From positions 11,205,501 through 11,269,500 of the forward strand of contig NC_135130.1 of the NCBI RefSeq assembly GCF_050908995.1: 64,000 nt of DNA. Direction: 5' to 3'. Shown piece after piece: positions 25,517-37,410 of this stretch. This DNA is from Andrena cerasifolii (taxonomy: Eukaryota > Arthropoda > Insecta > Hymenoptera > Andrenidae). The notes beneath the pieces are model-generated. The model searched no databases. It worked only from the letters and a program-made list of their open reading frames with translations, and was not told where the DNA came from. The position numbers were made by a program, and so were the translations under genes. Each line of letters starts with the position of its first letter. Position 1 is the stretch's first letter.

Positions 25517-28500
25517 CTTAGATCCAATCCGGGGATTAATTGAATTCCGTGGAATCAGCTTGGTTAGCACGGTGTCAAAGTTTGTTAGTGCCAATAAACG
25601 GCCGCTTCCGAGCAGTTGTGATGTTTCCATTCAGCGAAGATGGGAGCAAGATTCGCGTGGGAGAGCCTTCAGCAGTGATTTTAACCGTCGAGAACGTTGA
25701 TGTCGAGGAATAGGTGTTATTCTTTGAACCCGTTCAATTTCAGGTTTAAACTAGTCGGCTGTTTTATTGTACATTTGTTTATTTGAGTGTTATGCAGTTG
25801 ATGCTCTCTCTCTTGGGTATCTTCAGTCACGAAAGAAAGAAGAACTCACTTGTACGCAGAGAATGTTCACACACCAATACTGCTCATAGTAAATAAACGA
25901 AGATGAGAAAGGATGAGATGACGTAAAGAATCGTTTCATTTGAGATAACTCCAAGAAACTACAGTGAAACTTAAGAGAGCAACTGGGTCGGTTTCCTTCG
26001 GCGCAGAGATCGGAGGTGGGCTAGTCGCAATCGAGTCCAGAACACGTCCCCCAACGTTGGTCCTCCGCCCAGGGGTAGAAAAATCCACCCCTTTTTCAGC
26101 CGGTCGATACCAGGACGACCACCTCCTTCCTTCTCCTCTTCCGCGTTCCATCCCCGTCGCCGGTGTGCCTCGCCTTTTCTTTCTCGCACCCCCGACATAC
26201 GGAGGACCCTCTGCTTGCTTGCTTTCGCTCCTCTGCCGCTTCCTGCCGAGTTGGCACCACTGTTCTCGCCACCCTTTCGCCCTACCCGCCCATCGTGTCT
26301 GACGCGTACGGCTCGACGTCTTTCCTCCTTCTTCTGGAGACTATTTTTTTGCGTTTCTTAGCTTCTTTGGGTCGTTGTTTTTGGCTCGGAAGGAGGCAGA
26401 AGTTTCGGAGGGGAAAATTGTGCTTGCTAATCCTTTCAAAGTGGAGATTGTCAAAAAGAGCCTTTGGGTTTAAGGAATTAAGACGTTAACGAGGATGTTT
26501 TTGAGAATTGGAAAATTTGAATTGTTTAGCGTACTATGTACTTTGAACCATTCATCTTTAACCGATGTTCCCCAGTTTGAAATTTAAGAACCGGCAGACT
26601 CCGAACATCCATATTTCCAGGAAATTCTTTGCTTGCCATTTCTAAGATCAAGTGGTGACAAGTCATTGACTTTATTACGTCGACGTAGAGTCTGCTTTCG
26701 ATCGACGATCTCGTATTTAGGGTGCAGGAAGGTATTTTGAGGTGCCGCAAGTTATTCCTCCGTGCACGCGTGTACCACGTCAGAAGAGCGAAGTCTTAAC
26801 CGAGTTGTTTGACCAACTGATCGTACAGAAGGGCAAACAAGTCTCTCTTGGCTTCGAAAGGGTTTGCTGGCTCTGGCGACGTCATCGACGACTCCTTTCC
26901 GCGCGGAAACTCACGCGGCGAAAGAAGCAAGCCGGCGAACAAACGAGGAGACAAAGAGGAGCTCTCCCCAATCCCCCGCCTCAAGGCGGCCCTTTTCACT
27001 TTGAGGGTTAAGAAGTTAGCTGATGGTTTGAGGATTACTTAGACTCCGTACATAAGGCAACTGTGCGCGGTTAGTTTGCGGTGCACACAGGCTCTGAAAC
27101 CAGCAGAGAGCTTCCTCCTTTCTTCTTCTTTTTCGTTTTTCACGCGAGTTCCGCGCGCGCGCACCTCCCAGTTTCCTTTCGTCGAGTTTGCTTTAACAAG
27201 GGTGTAGGGCTTTGCGTTTAACCCGTGGCACCGAGGACTCTTCTTGGCGAACTTGCGTCACGACGAATCCATAAATTAAAATTAAAAACTCAAATCAAAC
27301 CTTCTCAAACCCCCGATTTTCAATTTATCGATTTGAAATCCCTTGGACCATCGCGAGTTCTTCGCAGACTGATTCCCCGCGAATTTGAAAACCTTTCAGC
27401 GTGGTATCGCGCTACGGAATTCCGCCAAAAGAGGGATAAACAAAAAAGACAAGCAGGACTTAAGAGCGTGGTCGATAAACTTGAAAACCTATACCATTCG
27501 TATCCCTATATGTGTGTTCGTTTCAACATCTACGGTCCCATTCTCAAGCAACCTCGACGAAGCGGAGACGCGCGTCGGAACGTCGGCTGATCGCCAAGAA
27601 ACGAGATAGAAGCGTGTGCAGCTTCGTGATTCGAAGTAGGTGGGCCCCAGGTAGCCAGGACAGATAACACCCGGAGATTACCGCGGACAGAGTCATTAGC
27701 AGTGTCGGCTTCTGTGTCGGTCAGGATATTCTCTCACTTTCCTCGACCTCCCTCTTCTCTAACTCCACCATCCCCCTCCCCTTTATCGGGCTGGTCAATT
27801 CACGTGGCACGATACACACACGGCTCGAGTCCTTTCGATGCCTGCCTCTCCCGATTTCCACCGACTCTTTAGACTCCTTAACTCTGGCTCTGCGGTAGTC
27901 CCTCTCCTTCGATAGCCTCCATCCGAAATTACACGGATATTTCATGATTCGGAATCTAGAACAAGGAGCGTGATAGGCTTTTCCAGCTAAAGGACCAGAA
28001 ATGTCATCAGAAGTGGTAAAAGCACCTTCCCTTCGGTCATTGAAATTCATGGCGAAAAGACGCACATTTGTCGCGCTCGAGCAAGCCCCGATTAGACTGC
28101 GGAGAAATACTAATTGCTCCGATCAGCGTTCGCACATATTTTCCACGGCGCCGGAGGCGTGTCGAGGCCGAAGGTCCAGGAGAAAGGAGATAGCTTGCAC
28201 ACAGCCGGAGAGAGAGAGAAAGGGAAAGAGGCATTCGGCTTTGATAGGCTAATGACAAACGCCTAGATTGGCCGGCTTATCAGCCGAGCAGCGCTAATTA
28301 TTTCTCCTTTGTACGGAGCCGCGCATAATGGCGACTGCCGCGGGCCAACAGCTTCTCCCCGTATGATCGCGATTTCCACACACGACGGCAGGCAGCGCTG
28401 GTCTGCGTTTTATTTATTGCTGGATTGGGAGGGATCCACCGCACAGGGACACGGATTGGACACCGTTTCTCTCTCTGCCTGTAGTTATCGCGACCGCTCT

Positions 28501-30096
28501 CGCAGTACAGACCTTTGCCCTTATCCTCTGTCTGCCCCTTGTTCGCCGGAGGAGGTCGCTGCCAACGCGGTGGAACATGTTTCCGAGGACTTTGCCACCC
28601 GTGGATGCTCGTATCTTACAGTAAAAACTTCTACTTCTATGAATTATTTCGCGACCTCGTGTTTTCTTTATTTTACCTCGGTTGTGACGGTAAAAGAAGG
28701 TGGCGCACACTTACTTTCGCATAATCTTGATGGATTCCACAGGGATTGGTTGAAGTGATTATGGAAAATGTATGTTGAGAAATATCTCGTTTCGTTTGCG
28801 CAACAGTTGTATTCTTGACACGATTTTGGCAGCAAAATTCGTCGAATTGTAAAATCAATTGATGAGGTAGAATGAAATAGTGACTTCGCGCTCAAGATTA
28901 TGAAAATTCCACCGCGCGCTTACCGCGGTGCCACGGTGGAACGTGGATTTATCGAGTAGCCAGCACAGGAGCATCCATTCCCCGATGGAATGTCCCGTGC
29001 AATCTTGTTGGCTCTTACGGTACCAGTGCATTTGCATGGCGCTGAAGGAGCAGCGAAACACGACTTAAGAGTGAATCAATCGTTTTATTCGCCTTGAATA
29101 TATCACAAAACTTTCACCATTAAAAAGACTCTTAGTCCGAATACTTTTTAGCTTGCACAAAAACAAGAAACGTCTACCTGCCTTTTTAAAGATTCAGTCT
29201 TACACAGATTTCTTCCAAATTTGAAATGAAATTGATGTTAAAGCTTCACGAACATATACGCAACATCGATCTTTTAATTAGAGAAGTCAAAGAGAGAAAT
29301 CGTCATCGTCGAGGAGAGATATGACATCGACCGTGAAACCGCGTGCTTTAGAACGAATTTACGGTTCGAGCCGATCGACGCTGCACGATGCGACTGGCGC
29401 AATGCTTATAGCAACGCTCCACGAAATAATCTCGTAGAATAACACGATGTCGCCGAGCGCGAGAAACTTTTACTAGAATTCGTGGTCTTTTCTCTCTTGC
29501 TCCTCTTTGTCGTAACATTCTCTGAATCTTTGCCTATTAATAGCGATCCATAATACATAATAGGTCAGCATGTCGTCTCGTTGACGTTTAATGGTTATGT
29601 TTTCCTACGTACCTTTCACTCAGAAAGCACAATGGCATGTAACAATATACATTCTTTAAGTACATTCATTATGGGTCTACAGAAACAGTAGACGACAGTA
29701 GCATCGATCAATTTCGCGATTAAGAAAACATCGATAATAATCAGTAGCATGAATTAGGTTAGATTGCACGCGGTGACATATAATTGAACACATAACGTAG
29801 TCAGACAGTTAATTGTCATTAAAATCCTGATATACGATGAAGGTAGAATTGTTTTAACATCGAATTTCTATGCTACCACAACTTCAAGTCAATAATTAAT
29901 GAAGATTGGTTATAATTCTAATCTTACCTCGTAAAACACTCGCTCGCGTAAGAACGTCGTCCACGGAGAGCAGTAGAGAGAGAGAGAGAGGAAGGAGTTG
30001 GCATTGTTACCAACGTCGTTGAGCTATTGCAGAAAACCGCGGGAACTTGAAATCGATTGAATCGATGCCCAGCGCAACGCAGCAGTCGACTGATTT
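25517..30096. other. intronic block upstream of the T-box exons, no gene seen
   Basis: The block is GC-rich to about 28700 with many unrecognised overlapping ORFs, then AT-rich from 29090 to 29930. A GA run lies at 29970-29990, about 200 bases upstream of the first T-box exon. No exon is recognisable. Confidence 0.5.
29970..29990. repeat. GA microsatellite
   Basis: A short agagag run about 200 bases upstream of the first T-box exon. GAGA-type proteins could bind it, but this is not shown. Confidence 0.85.
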
Positions 30097-30192
30097 TTAG
30101 AGAAAATATTCGGGATCCGTGATTGAATCGCGAGAGCACAAGCTCTGCTCTGAGACAATCTGTCCCAATGAACGATCACCTCTCTGTTTCAG

Positions 30193-30339
30193 ACAATATT
30201 GAACTCGATGCACAAATACCAGCCGAGGTTTCACCTGGCGAGAGCCAATCACATCTCGCAACTCGCCTACTCCACATTCAGGAGTTACGTTTTCAAGGAA
30301 ACGGAATTTATCGCGGTGACTGCTTACCAAAACGAAAAG
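30193..30339 (+). CDS. bi: optomotor-blind/bifid (Tbx2/3) T-box exon, 147 nt
   Basis: This exon encodes 49 residues of the T-box DNA-binding domain, beginning TILNSMHKYQPRF and ending EFIAVTAYQNEK. It starts after the acceptor tctgtttcag (ends 30192) and ends at the donor gtaagt (30340), both in phase 0. From memory, the vertebrate Tbx2/Tbx3 genes have an exon of the same 147 nt with the same boundaries, so the gene structure looks ancestral. The YVFKETEF and TAYQNEK words fit the Tbx2/3 class and not the Tbx20 or Tbx6 classes, which read AYQNQ. The protein is a nuclear transcription factor, known in Drosophila as a Dpp and Wg target that patterns wing and optic lobe. The oddity is the segment HISQLAYSTFRSYVF, which departs at several positions from the DILKLPYSTFRTYVF expected in this family. 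The earlier T-box exons are not in the window. Confidence 0.93.
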
Positions 30340-31019
30340 GTAAGTGAACATTTGCGTTCCATTTCAATCTATTTTCGTTCACTGATCAGCATTGCGAAAT
30401 TACGATATTAAACGAAAAGTGAAATAAGAGGTTATAATTATGATACAGTGATACAGATCTTTGCAACATTTCCAAAACTATCGACGGGATGGGAAAACTT
30501 TAATAATCACTGAAATCAATGAAATTCTGTTCTTATCTCAGAAGAAAGCATATTTTATCTTCTGAATGGTTAGGAAAACGACGATTCGAAAAATTAGTGG
30601 GTGGAAAGCAGCGTTTGATCGAAAACAGGGACAAACGAAAAGTTTTTCTTTGGGTTGGGCGTGTTAATTAAAATCCCCCGTTGTCGATCGAGCCGAAAGG
30701 GTTCGGGGAACCGCCGTAATTCCTCGTACGCATTATTTTTGATGTTGCGAGCGCGCAAAGGGGCCCCCTTGTCCAGATTTTTCGTTATGCGATTCTTCTC
30801 CCCCTTCGTTATCGTCGTCCCTTCCCGGTATCTGGGGCCGGAAGAAGGATATCGTTTCTGTGGATCTCTCCAAACGGCGAACGCCTCTGCGTTTCTTGAA
30901 ATCCACTAAATTGAGCTCGATCGGCAGAACAGTTGCATCACCGTAACACGGATCGATTGTTTCGTGGGATGTGATCTCTAAAGGACATAAAATAACATGA
31001 GAACTTAATTTTGTTGCAG
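30340..31019 (+). other. bi: bi intron, 680 nt, between the two T-box exons
   Basis: This intron is bounded by GTAAGT (30340) and TTGCAG (31014-31019), phase 0. It contains no recognisable element. The ORF at 30655-30909 inside it has no resemblance to a known protein. Confidence 0.9.
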
Positions 31020-31096
31020 ATCACCCAGTTAAAGATCGACAACAATCCATTCGCGAAAGGGTTCCGGGACACCGGGGCAGGGAAACGCGAGAAAAA
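31020..31096 (+). CDS. bi: optomotor-blind/bifid (Tbx2/3) T-box C-terminal exon, 77 nt
   Basis: This exon encodes ITQLKIDNNPFAKGFRDTG followed by AGKREK and two bases of the next lysine codon. It follows the acceptor ttgttgcag (ends 31019) and ends at the donor gtgagt (31097), leaving phase 2. The NPFAKGFRD segment is the short C-terminal helix of the T-box that enters the DNA minor groove in solved T-box structures, and the basic KREKK run closes the domain. GFRDTGAGKREKK matches insect Omb as I recall it, whereas vertebrate Tbx2/3 read GNGRREKR. The 77-nt length also matches the corresponding vertebrate Tbx2/3 exon. The exon joins in frame to 36477, where the single base a completes the lysine codon. 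Confidence 0.94.
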
Positions 31097-34000
31097 GTGA
31101 GTATCGCTTTCAAAACTGAGCTAAATAATAATACAGATACTTGCCGTAAAAGAATTCAGAAAGTCTAGAATCCAAGAAGACCCATTCACTCGAACTTTTT
31201 TGTGGTCTATATCTGGGGATTTTGATAAAACTATTGTTTTCCATGAAAAGTCTATTTTTACGGCAAGTTCTTCGTCTTACCCGCTACTTTGTCAGAAAAA
31301 CAATGGCAAATAGATAAAACCACCAAACATTATCCTATAAAAACGATGTTCACCACATGGCGCGTTTGAGAAATCTGAAAATTCAAGGGAACCACTCCTT
31401 TCGGGCTCATCCCGTCGATCAGAATTCAATTTTAAACCATGTCTTCGAGGTAGACCTAACTGATCACGAAGCGTTTAGTTGTCTCCCCTCGATCCGCGCT
31501 ATTAAGATCAACATGTTGACCTCAGGGTTAGCCCCTAGGGCCTGGGGATGGTTCGGCGGGGCTCATTTGCACCCCGGTCGGCTGGTATCGTCCATTTGTA
31601 TTCAATATCGCGGGTTTATGAGCTTATATGTCAGGACGAGGGTTCCTGGCCGCAACGAGGTCCATTTCAATTTCATTGGTCGCGTCTAGGGGGTGATGGA
31701 GGCTCTCGAGTGGATTCTGACGAGGTTAAGTTGCTATGCATAGGTCTCGTGGCGCCCTCGTTAACGTTGCTAATCCTCGTTAGGCACTTATCGCCGGCCC
31801 AAAGCCCGCGTAAGCTCCGCCAATTTGTCTGTATCGCGAATGGCATTAGCGTTGGAGCATTCAGGTGCTGTGACGTAGGGGAAAAAGGGTTGTAATGGAG
31901 GGTAAAATTGTTTATGACGCTTGTGACTGTTTCGGTTGGATTTAATGAGCTGTCTTAGGGTATACAGTAGCAGACCGAAATCCGGAATCCATTGACGCTT
32001 TAATCCTTGATTGTGAACACTACAGCGGATGTTAGGTGATGTTCGAACCACTTATCCTTTTAATGAAGCTGTGGATTAGGTAAACTTTGTAGATTAATCT
32101 AAGCTTAATCTGCACAGCCTGAAGTTCTGAATTGATTCTGTTATCTACAGAGGTACTGGTAATCTCAGAAGTAGGCTCACATTTTGGTAACACTGGCCTA
32201 TCACAACCAAAAAATTTCCAAACGTCATGTTTTAAACCAACTGACACCATTAGCCACAGTATTTACTTAGCAGCCTGGCTTCAGGGCATCAACTCTTCCT
32301 TAGACACGTGCTCCGTGCGGGTGTGCGAAAAAAGCTGGGACCGAGAAAATTCCGCGGAAATTGAAGCGATGCCCGGCACGGCCCACGGATAAAGAAAGGG
32401 CGAGGTTAATCGAGAAAATATGCAAAGCAGGGGGCGCGTCGTGGCGCCGTCTAATTAGAATAAGGGTTAGTTTTGGCTTATGGTTTCGGTTAAGGGTGGC
32501 CGGATCCCATCAGGAAGCCGCAGAGAAACGGGAGATGTAGCCGTGGGAGTGGGAGAGAGCGGGGTTGGAACATAGCCAATCATCGGATTAGCATACTGAT
32601 GCTCAGGGGCGGCGCTGTCGTTAGCGTGGAGGGTGCCACTTGGTTGTAGCTTTGAATTTTATATTGCCGCTACCAGCCAGTAACTGGCGTATAAAAGGGC
32701 GTTTTAGAGGTGGCGTTGTCTACTCTCGGTGTCGATGGCCTTATATCCTCCTTTTTTTGCAAAGATTCTTCCCTTCATTTTCGTTGAAATTCTGTAAAAA
32801 AAATCTGAGGTTTCATGCAACCATTACTTAAAATTGGTGTAAATTTGTTACCTTATTCAGTTCATTGATGATAACACTTTTAGGCAACTAATATAACATA
32901 TATGCAAAATATCGCCCCGCAGCACTTCCTCAACAGTCACGTGCTCACGCCCGTCCGTCAATGTATTGGCTTCGCAGGAGGGCGCATTATTTCGTTAACT
33001 TTTTAACAATGCAGACCGGAGCCGTCCAGTCACGAGACGGCGTAACGCCACTCGAGTGTGTCGAGTCGATTCGTCATGCCGGTTAAAAAGAAATATTTTC
33101 AGCCAAATGGGAAAAAAAGGCGACCACTTGGCCCGGCGCGGTTCGTTGTCACGTCATTTATCACCGCACGCGTCGGAACGATCCTATCGGTGTACGCGAA
33201 GAATGAATCTGTCTACGGGCAGATTGTCACGGATCCCCGTTATTATTTGTCACGCCCTCCGCTTTTCTTCACGTATTGAAGATTAAAATTAACTCTCATA
33301 AAGACAACCGAATAACCACCCCTTTCCAAGCTACGCCACATTTTCTTCTGTGGAAGATACGTCCGACTATCCAGAATTCGTCAAGACAGTCCAACTTCGA
33401 ACGATCGACACCTAGGATTTTTATAGAGAATCGCTCTGAACGCGCCACACTTGATGCTGCGCTTTCAGGGATACTGGACGGGGGTGGAAACACAAAAAAA
33501 GCGTGGCCGGGGTTCATTGCGCCGGCACGAGGGCCCCGGGGTTCAAGGGGTGATTATAAATCCTCGACGATGACACAGGGGTGGGATGACACCGATAGTC
33601 GAACGTCAAAGGCGACTGGGGGCTGAATTTTCATTCTGTCTCTGAACGTCGTCAACCATCGATGAGACGGCGGCTTCACTCGATGAGCAACGCGGAGTAG
33701 ACGTCCCATAATTATGGCGAAATTATACGGGACCTTTGATTCCTTCCACCTCTTCTTTTTGCGACGCGTGCGAGCGCCCCCTCGCGACGATTTAAGGAGA
33801 AATTGTGGAGATTTAGAATAGGGGTGCGGGGTCAGCTGGGGTACCCCAATCACAGGCTATCCCCATTGTGGTTGATCGCATGGTGAGTGGACATATTAAG
33901 AATAACGAGATCTTCCCGTTTCTTGGTAAAGTGCGTGACAAAAACCAAATTCACCGGTGACCCGCGCAACGCGGCGTGCGTCGGAAGACCGTGTGCCAGT

Positions 34001-36476
34001 GAAAGCCGCGGAGAAATGCGAGCCGGCTGGGTTCTCTGAAAAACGATAGAAACTCGGCAAGTTTCGAGCCGTACAGGAAACAAAGAGCGAGCACGTGGCC
34101 GATCGCGGATCAAAGAGATTCCCCGACCGCACGATAATTCAGCGGCAACTTTTGAAATAGCTCAATTACGCCGGCCGCGATGGATTTCCGTGGATATGCA
34201 TAATTCATCGTGGAAAGTCGTACCGGCCACCCGGCTTGCCAAAATGGGCAGATAGAAGAAATATCCTTCGATTGAGATCGATATATCCCCGGTCGGCGTG
34301 ATTATTCAGTGAAATTGCGACAAGAAGGCGTACCAGTTTGAGGTTAGGCGCACCACGGTATGGGCTTTCGTTGTGTTAGAAGTAATTGGACATCGCGTTT
34401 ATGGACTTCTGTACGATTAACTACGTTCCAGGGATGGACGGGATATTGTCTGCATGTAATGTAGGGGTCATTCCACGCCAAATCGATCAGTTCCTGCGGT
34501 CGATGTCTGGGAGTTTGATGAAATTGAACTATCTAGGTAGTGAATAGTAATTAAGCACATTTAATGAGGAGTGAAATGAGGATTCGCAAGCTGTTAAAGG
34601 TGGAGGGTTTGATGGGCCCGGTTGTAATAATTTTCAAAATCCCGTTCACAAACAAGTGCTTTCGAAACTAGAACAGCTGCTCGCGAGCGCGCTACAGAAG
34701 CACGTCTAGGGAATCCAATTACCTCATCCGACGTGTAAGTACAGATAGTGGAATCGATCAAAGAAACGCGCATTTCACGGATAACAACAAAATTGAGGGA
34801 TGTCGCATTTTAATTTAGCAGGACTTGAAAGTAGGTTAAGGTTAGCCGTCGAAACACTAATCTCGTAAACATCAACCGTCCGTCATTGAATTTCATTGTT
34901 TACTCCAGGATGCATCTGAAATTCATGAAATGTTTGACGGACCCAAACTGATAGTTGGAATAAGGGGCTACTTTCAACGAAAAATGTGCAAGCTTACCAA
35001 CACAATCCTGAACAAAGGCTCTAGCAATCGTTTGATCATCATCAGAAGCGTCCTCTCCTCACTTTCTGGTCAATCTTTAGTTTAAATAGAGAACTATCAC
35101 CACATGTTCAGAATACAGGCAGCTCTAACCTGCATGTATCTTTCTTGAAGTAACTAGCCGAAGCCCCCAGAACGTCAGGTGAACCAACCATATCGAACAG
35201 CCTGTCTATAAAAAAAATTCATGACCAAAATATCGTTAGATAGCCGAGGGAAGGGAGAGTCACTTACAAAATCCCGTGTAGTCTACGCAAACTATTGATT
35301 TTAACGTGCTCTCGCACTTAAGCGCGTCGGAAACCGGAGAACCGTAGCGTAACACCCTTTCGAGCCTCACGGATTCATCCGTACACCGACGATGTACACA
35401 CTCTGACCATCTCTCTCTGTTTCTCCCCTTCTTTCTGCTTCCCCCCTGCTCCCTCGCTCTATACGTCTCTCTTTCACTCTGTCGTCGTTTTGCTTTCCCT
35501 GTGTCGGTGCATTGATCGCATTACATGGCATTAAGGTATCGGTAAGCCTCTCGTTACGTCCGGCTCCTCTCATGGCCCTAGTCGAGTCTTACACGATACT
35601 TAGGTTTGTTCGGCGTGTCCGTTGAAATACGCTGATTTGCATCGTTCTGTTCCTCCCTTAACCCCTTCATTCCCGACGGGATGCGTACCTTCTCGGTTAA
35701 TGAGCTTCGCCGCGGGACGAATTTGTTGATTTGCCCGGTGGCTCCTTCAAGGTGGACATGGGGAACGCGATACGTATGGCCCGGTTGCGTAGATTTTTGT
35801 AGTGAACCGCCTGTGGGAAACCATTACTGTGAAGATTTTCGGGGTAAGCCCGTTTTGGAATTGCAACCCGGTGGGTAACGTGGAAAATTGGTTTCTGAAT
35901 TGGAAACGGCGGCTTTGAGAGGAATTGGGTTGCAAATTGGGATGTCAAGCTTCCATGGAATAGCGGTGAGTGTGGAAACTGGAATGTGAACATCTTCGAA
36001 GCCAATTTTGCCAATTGGTTCCGTAAGTCTCCTGTTCCAAAGTGGGGAAGTCATTGTATATCACTGTAATTTGCACGGGAGTCCGACCATTTCATTGTGG
36101 ATTATATAGAGGCACCCTAATATAATCGATCTAATGATACGATCCGCGCAACGATGACGGTTGACACACATTTACGGGACTGCAACAGTTATACCAAACC
36201 CGTGCGAAGTATGTAGCTTCATTAAGTGGTGGATTATCTGCGTTGCCACTGTGATCATTGTGAACCTCTGTGTAACCTATTTTGGATAGTGGTAACAATT
36301 GTGAGAGAAATATCAATGCTATTGTTCTTCTGACATGTATTTTCATTTCAAACCGTGATCCCTTAAGATACCTGACCTGGAAGCCCAGACACAGTCGAAT
36401 CATCCTGTAACAAAGACCCTCAATAAGATCGCGTAACCAGCCCTAGAAGATGGCTAACTCTGCGTCGTTGTTGCAG
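31097..36476 (+). other. bi: bi intron, 5380 nt, before the C-terminal exon
   Basis: This intron is bounded by GTGAGT (31097) and TTGCAG (36471-36476), with phase 2 on the 5' side completed by one base on the 3' side. About 40 bases after the donor lies a 13-bp perfect inverted repeat (31139-31151 and 31256-31268). Further on are two TGGCGCC words (31750, 32442), an AT-rich stretch around 32640-32900, a sequence with an atgcataat POU-like octamer near 34195, and several repeated attgg words between 35880 and 36020. None of the ORFs is recognisable. A small alternative exon cannot be excluded. Confidence 0.85.
31139..31268. repeat. 13-bp inverted repeat near the T-box donor site
   Basis: acttgccgtaaaa (31139-31151) is the exact reverse complement of 31256-31268, with a 104-base interval. 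It begins about 40 bases into the intron. Confidence 0.8.
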
Positions 36477-37284
36477 AAGGCAGGCGGTATTGACAGTGTC
36501 GGGAGGCGGTTCCAGGCTGACAGCAGGTGGTCCAGCGTCCCCCGAGAACCGTCGCTCCTCAAACTCCGTCAATGATCTCCTCGATGACGATGACAAGCTC
36601 CTGGACGTCGTGGGTCCTGACACTCCCCACCCCGGACACCATCAGCGCGAACGTGAGCACTCCCGTGAAAGGGACGACAGGACCAGTGAGAGGGGCGAAG
36701 GCAGCGATTCATCAGGCTCTGAGAGTGGAGGTGGTCCAGGGCCAACAAGCTCAGAGGGACCTAGACCAGAAGTCTCAGTGGGCCTGCCGCTTCATCCACC
36801 TCTATTACCATACCTCTACCCACCAGTACCCGGCCTATATCCTGGTCCAGGTCCTCTAATACCCCCCAGTCACCTGGGCATCCACGGTGGAGTGTCACCA
36901 GGCATGCTCTTTAACGCGCAACTAGCTCTTGCCGCATCTCAGCATCCAGCCTTGTTTGCGCACTACCACCACCCCTTGGCCAGCCCGTTACATCAGCTGA
37001 AAGGACATCGATACGCGCCTTATACCTTACCAGCGCCATCCCACGGCTCCGCTTTCGAGACTGTCACCCCCGGTAGCAGGACTCTCAGTCCTAGATCCCC
37101 TCCACCCAGGCCTCCAACCGGGTCCCCAACGCCAACAGCGGGCCTGACGTCCAGCAGCAGCTCCGCCGGCGAGCTGAAGTCCATCGAGAACATGGTGAAC
37201 GGGCTCCAAGAGAAGAGGAGGCGCAGCCCCAGCCTGACACCTGGCCACAGGGGCGATGCGGATGCTGGGGGAGGGAGTCCGTGA
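36477..37284 (+). CDS. bi: optomotor-blind/bifid C-terminal exon to the annotated stop TGA
   Basis: This exon encodes the last 268 residues of Omb after the lysine shared with the previous exon. The acceptor is ttgttgcag ending at 36476. The two nearby AG sites, at 36478-36479 and 36482-36483, give a wrong frame or an immediate stop, so this start is well fixed. Landmarks in order are DDDDKLLDVVGP (codons from about 36580), a Ser/Gly/Glu-rich segment GSDSSGSESGGG, LHPPLLPYLYPP, SPGMLFNAQLALAASQHPALF, a Pro-rich tract and ELKSIENMVNGL. All have counterparts in Drosophila Omb, and the acidic DDDDK and ELKSIENMVNGL words are shared with Tbx2/3. The C-terminal region of this family mediates repression. 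It is shorter than the Drosophila tail and lacks its His- and Gln-rich end. The stop is TGA followed by C, and the frame stays open beyond it (see 37285-37410). Confidence 0.93.
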
Positions 37285-37410
37285 CAGGAGAACGAGCCCG
37301 TGACCAGCACAAACGACGACCCCGAAGACAAGCGGTTGGCTGAACCCTGTGACCCTGAAAAGCTCTACGGCGACGAGAGGGAGCCGGACTCGACCTCCGA
37401 GCTGTCGTAG
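37285..37410 (+). other. bi: in-frame 41-codon extension after the bi TGA: candidate stop-codon readthrough
   Basis: Directly after the TGA (37282-37284) the same frame runs CAG GAG AAC GAG and stays open for 41 codons to a TAG at 37408-37410. By hand count the G+C content at codon positions 1, 2 and 3 is about 63, 41 and 83 percent. This is the pattern of a real GC3-rich coding sequence and would be unusual for untranslated DNA. Both other frames have stops in this interval. The peptide is acidic (14 Asp/Glu against 4 Lys/Arg) and starts QENEPVTSTNDDPEDKR. TGA followed by C is the leakiest stop context, and readthrough of this kind is well documented in insects. The alternative is alternative splicing: an in-frame 93-nt intron from a gtgaac donor at 37195 to the cag ending at 37287 would also remove the stop. 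Ordinary 3' UTR remains possible. Confidence 0.45.

Larger units (their letters stand above)
1..30192 (+). other. bi: 3' part of a long bi intron (inferred)
   Basis: No exon is recognisable in this stretch. The N-terminal half of the T-box, about 90 residues that are usually in one exon and contain words such as MVAGKADPEMPKRMYIHPD, is absent in all frames. It must therefore lie upstream of the window, which makes this stretch intronic and the intron longer than 30 kb. Long introns packed with enhancers are common in developmental regulator genes. The sub-blocks are described separately. Confidence 0.6.

Noticed and set aside
33076..33279. ATG frame MPVKKKYFQPNGKKRR within the last bi intron
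   Set aside because: No family match and a competing overlapping frame; probably chance.
36480..36640. alternative bi frame using the AG at 36478-36479
   Set aside because: It loses the conserved DDDDKLLDVVGP frame and soon reaches a stop.
36527..36859. 110-codon ORF overlapping the bi last exon
   Set aside because: Out-of-frame shadow of the bi coding sequence.
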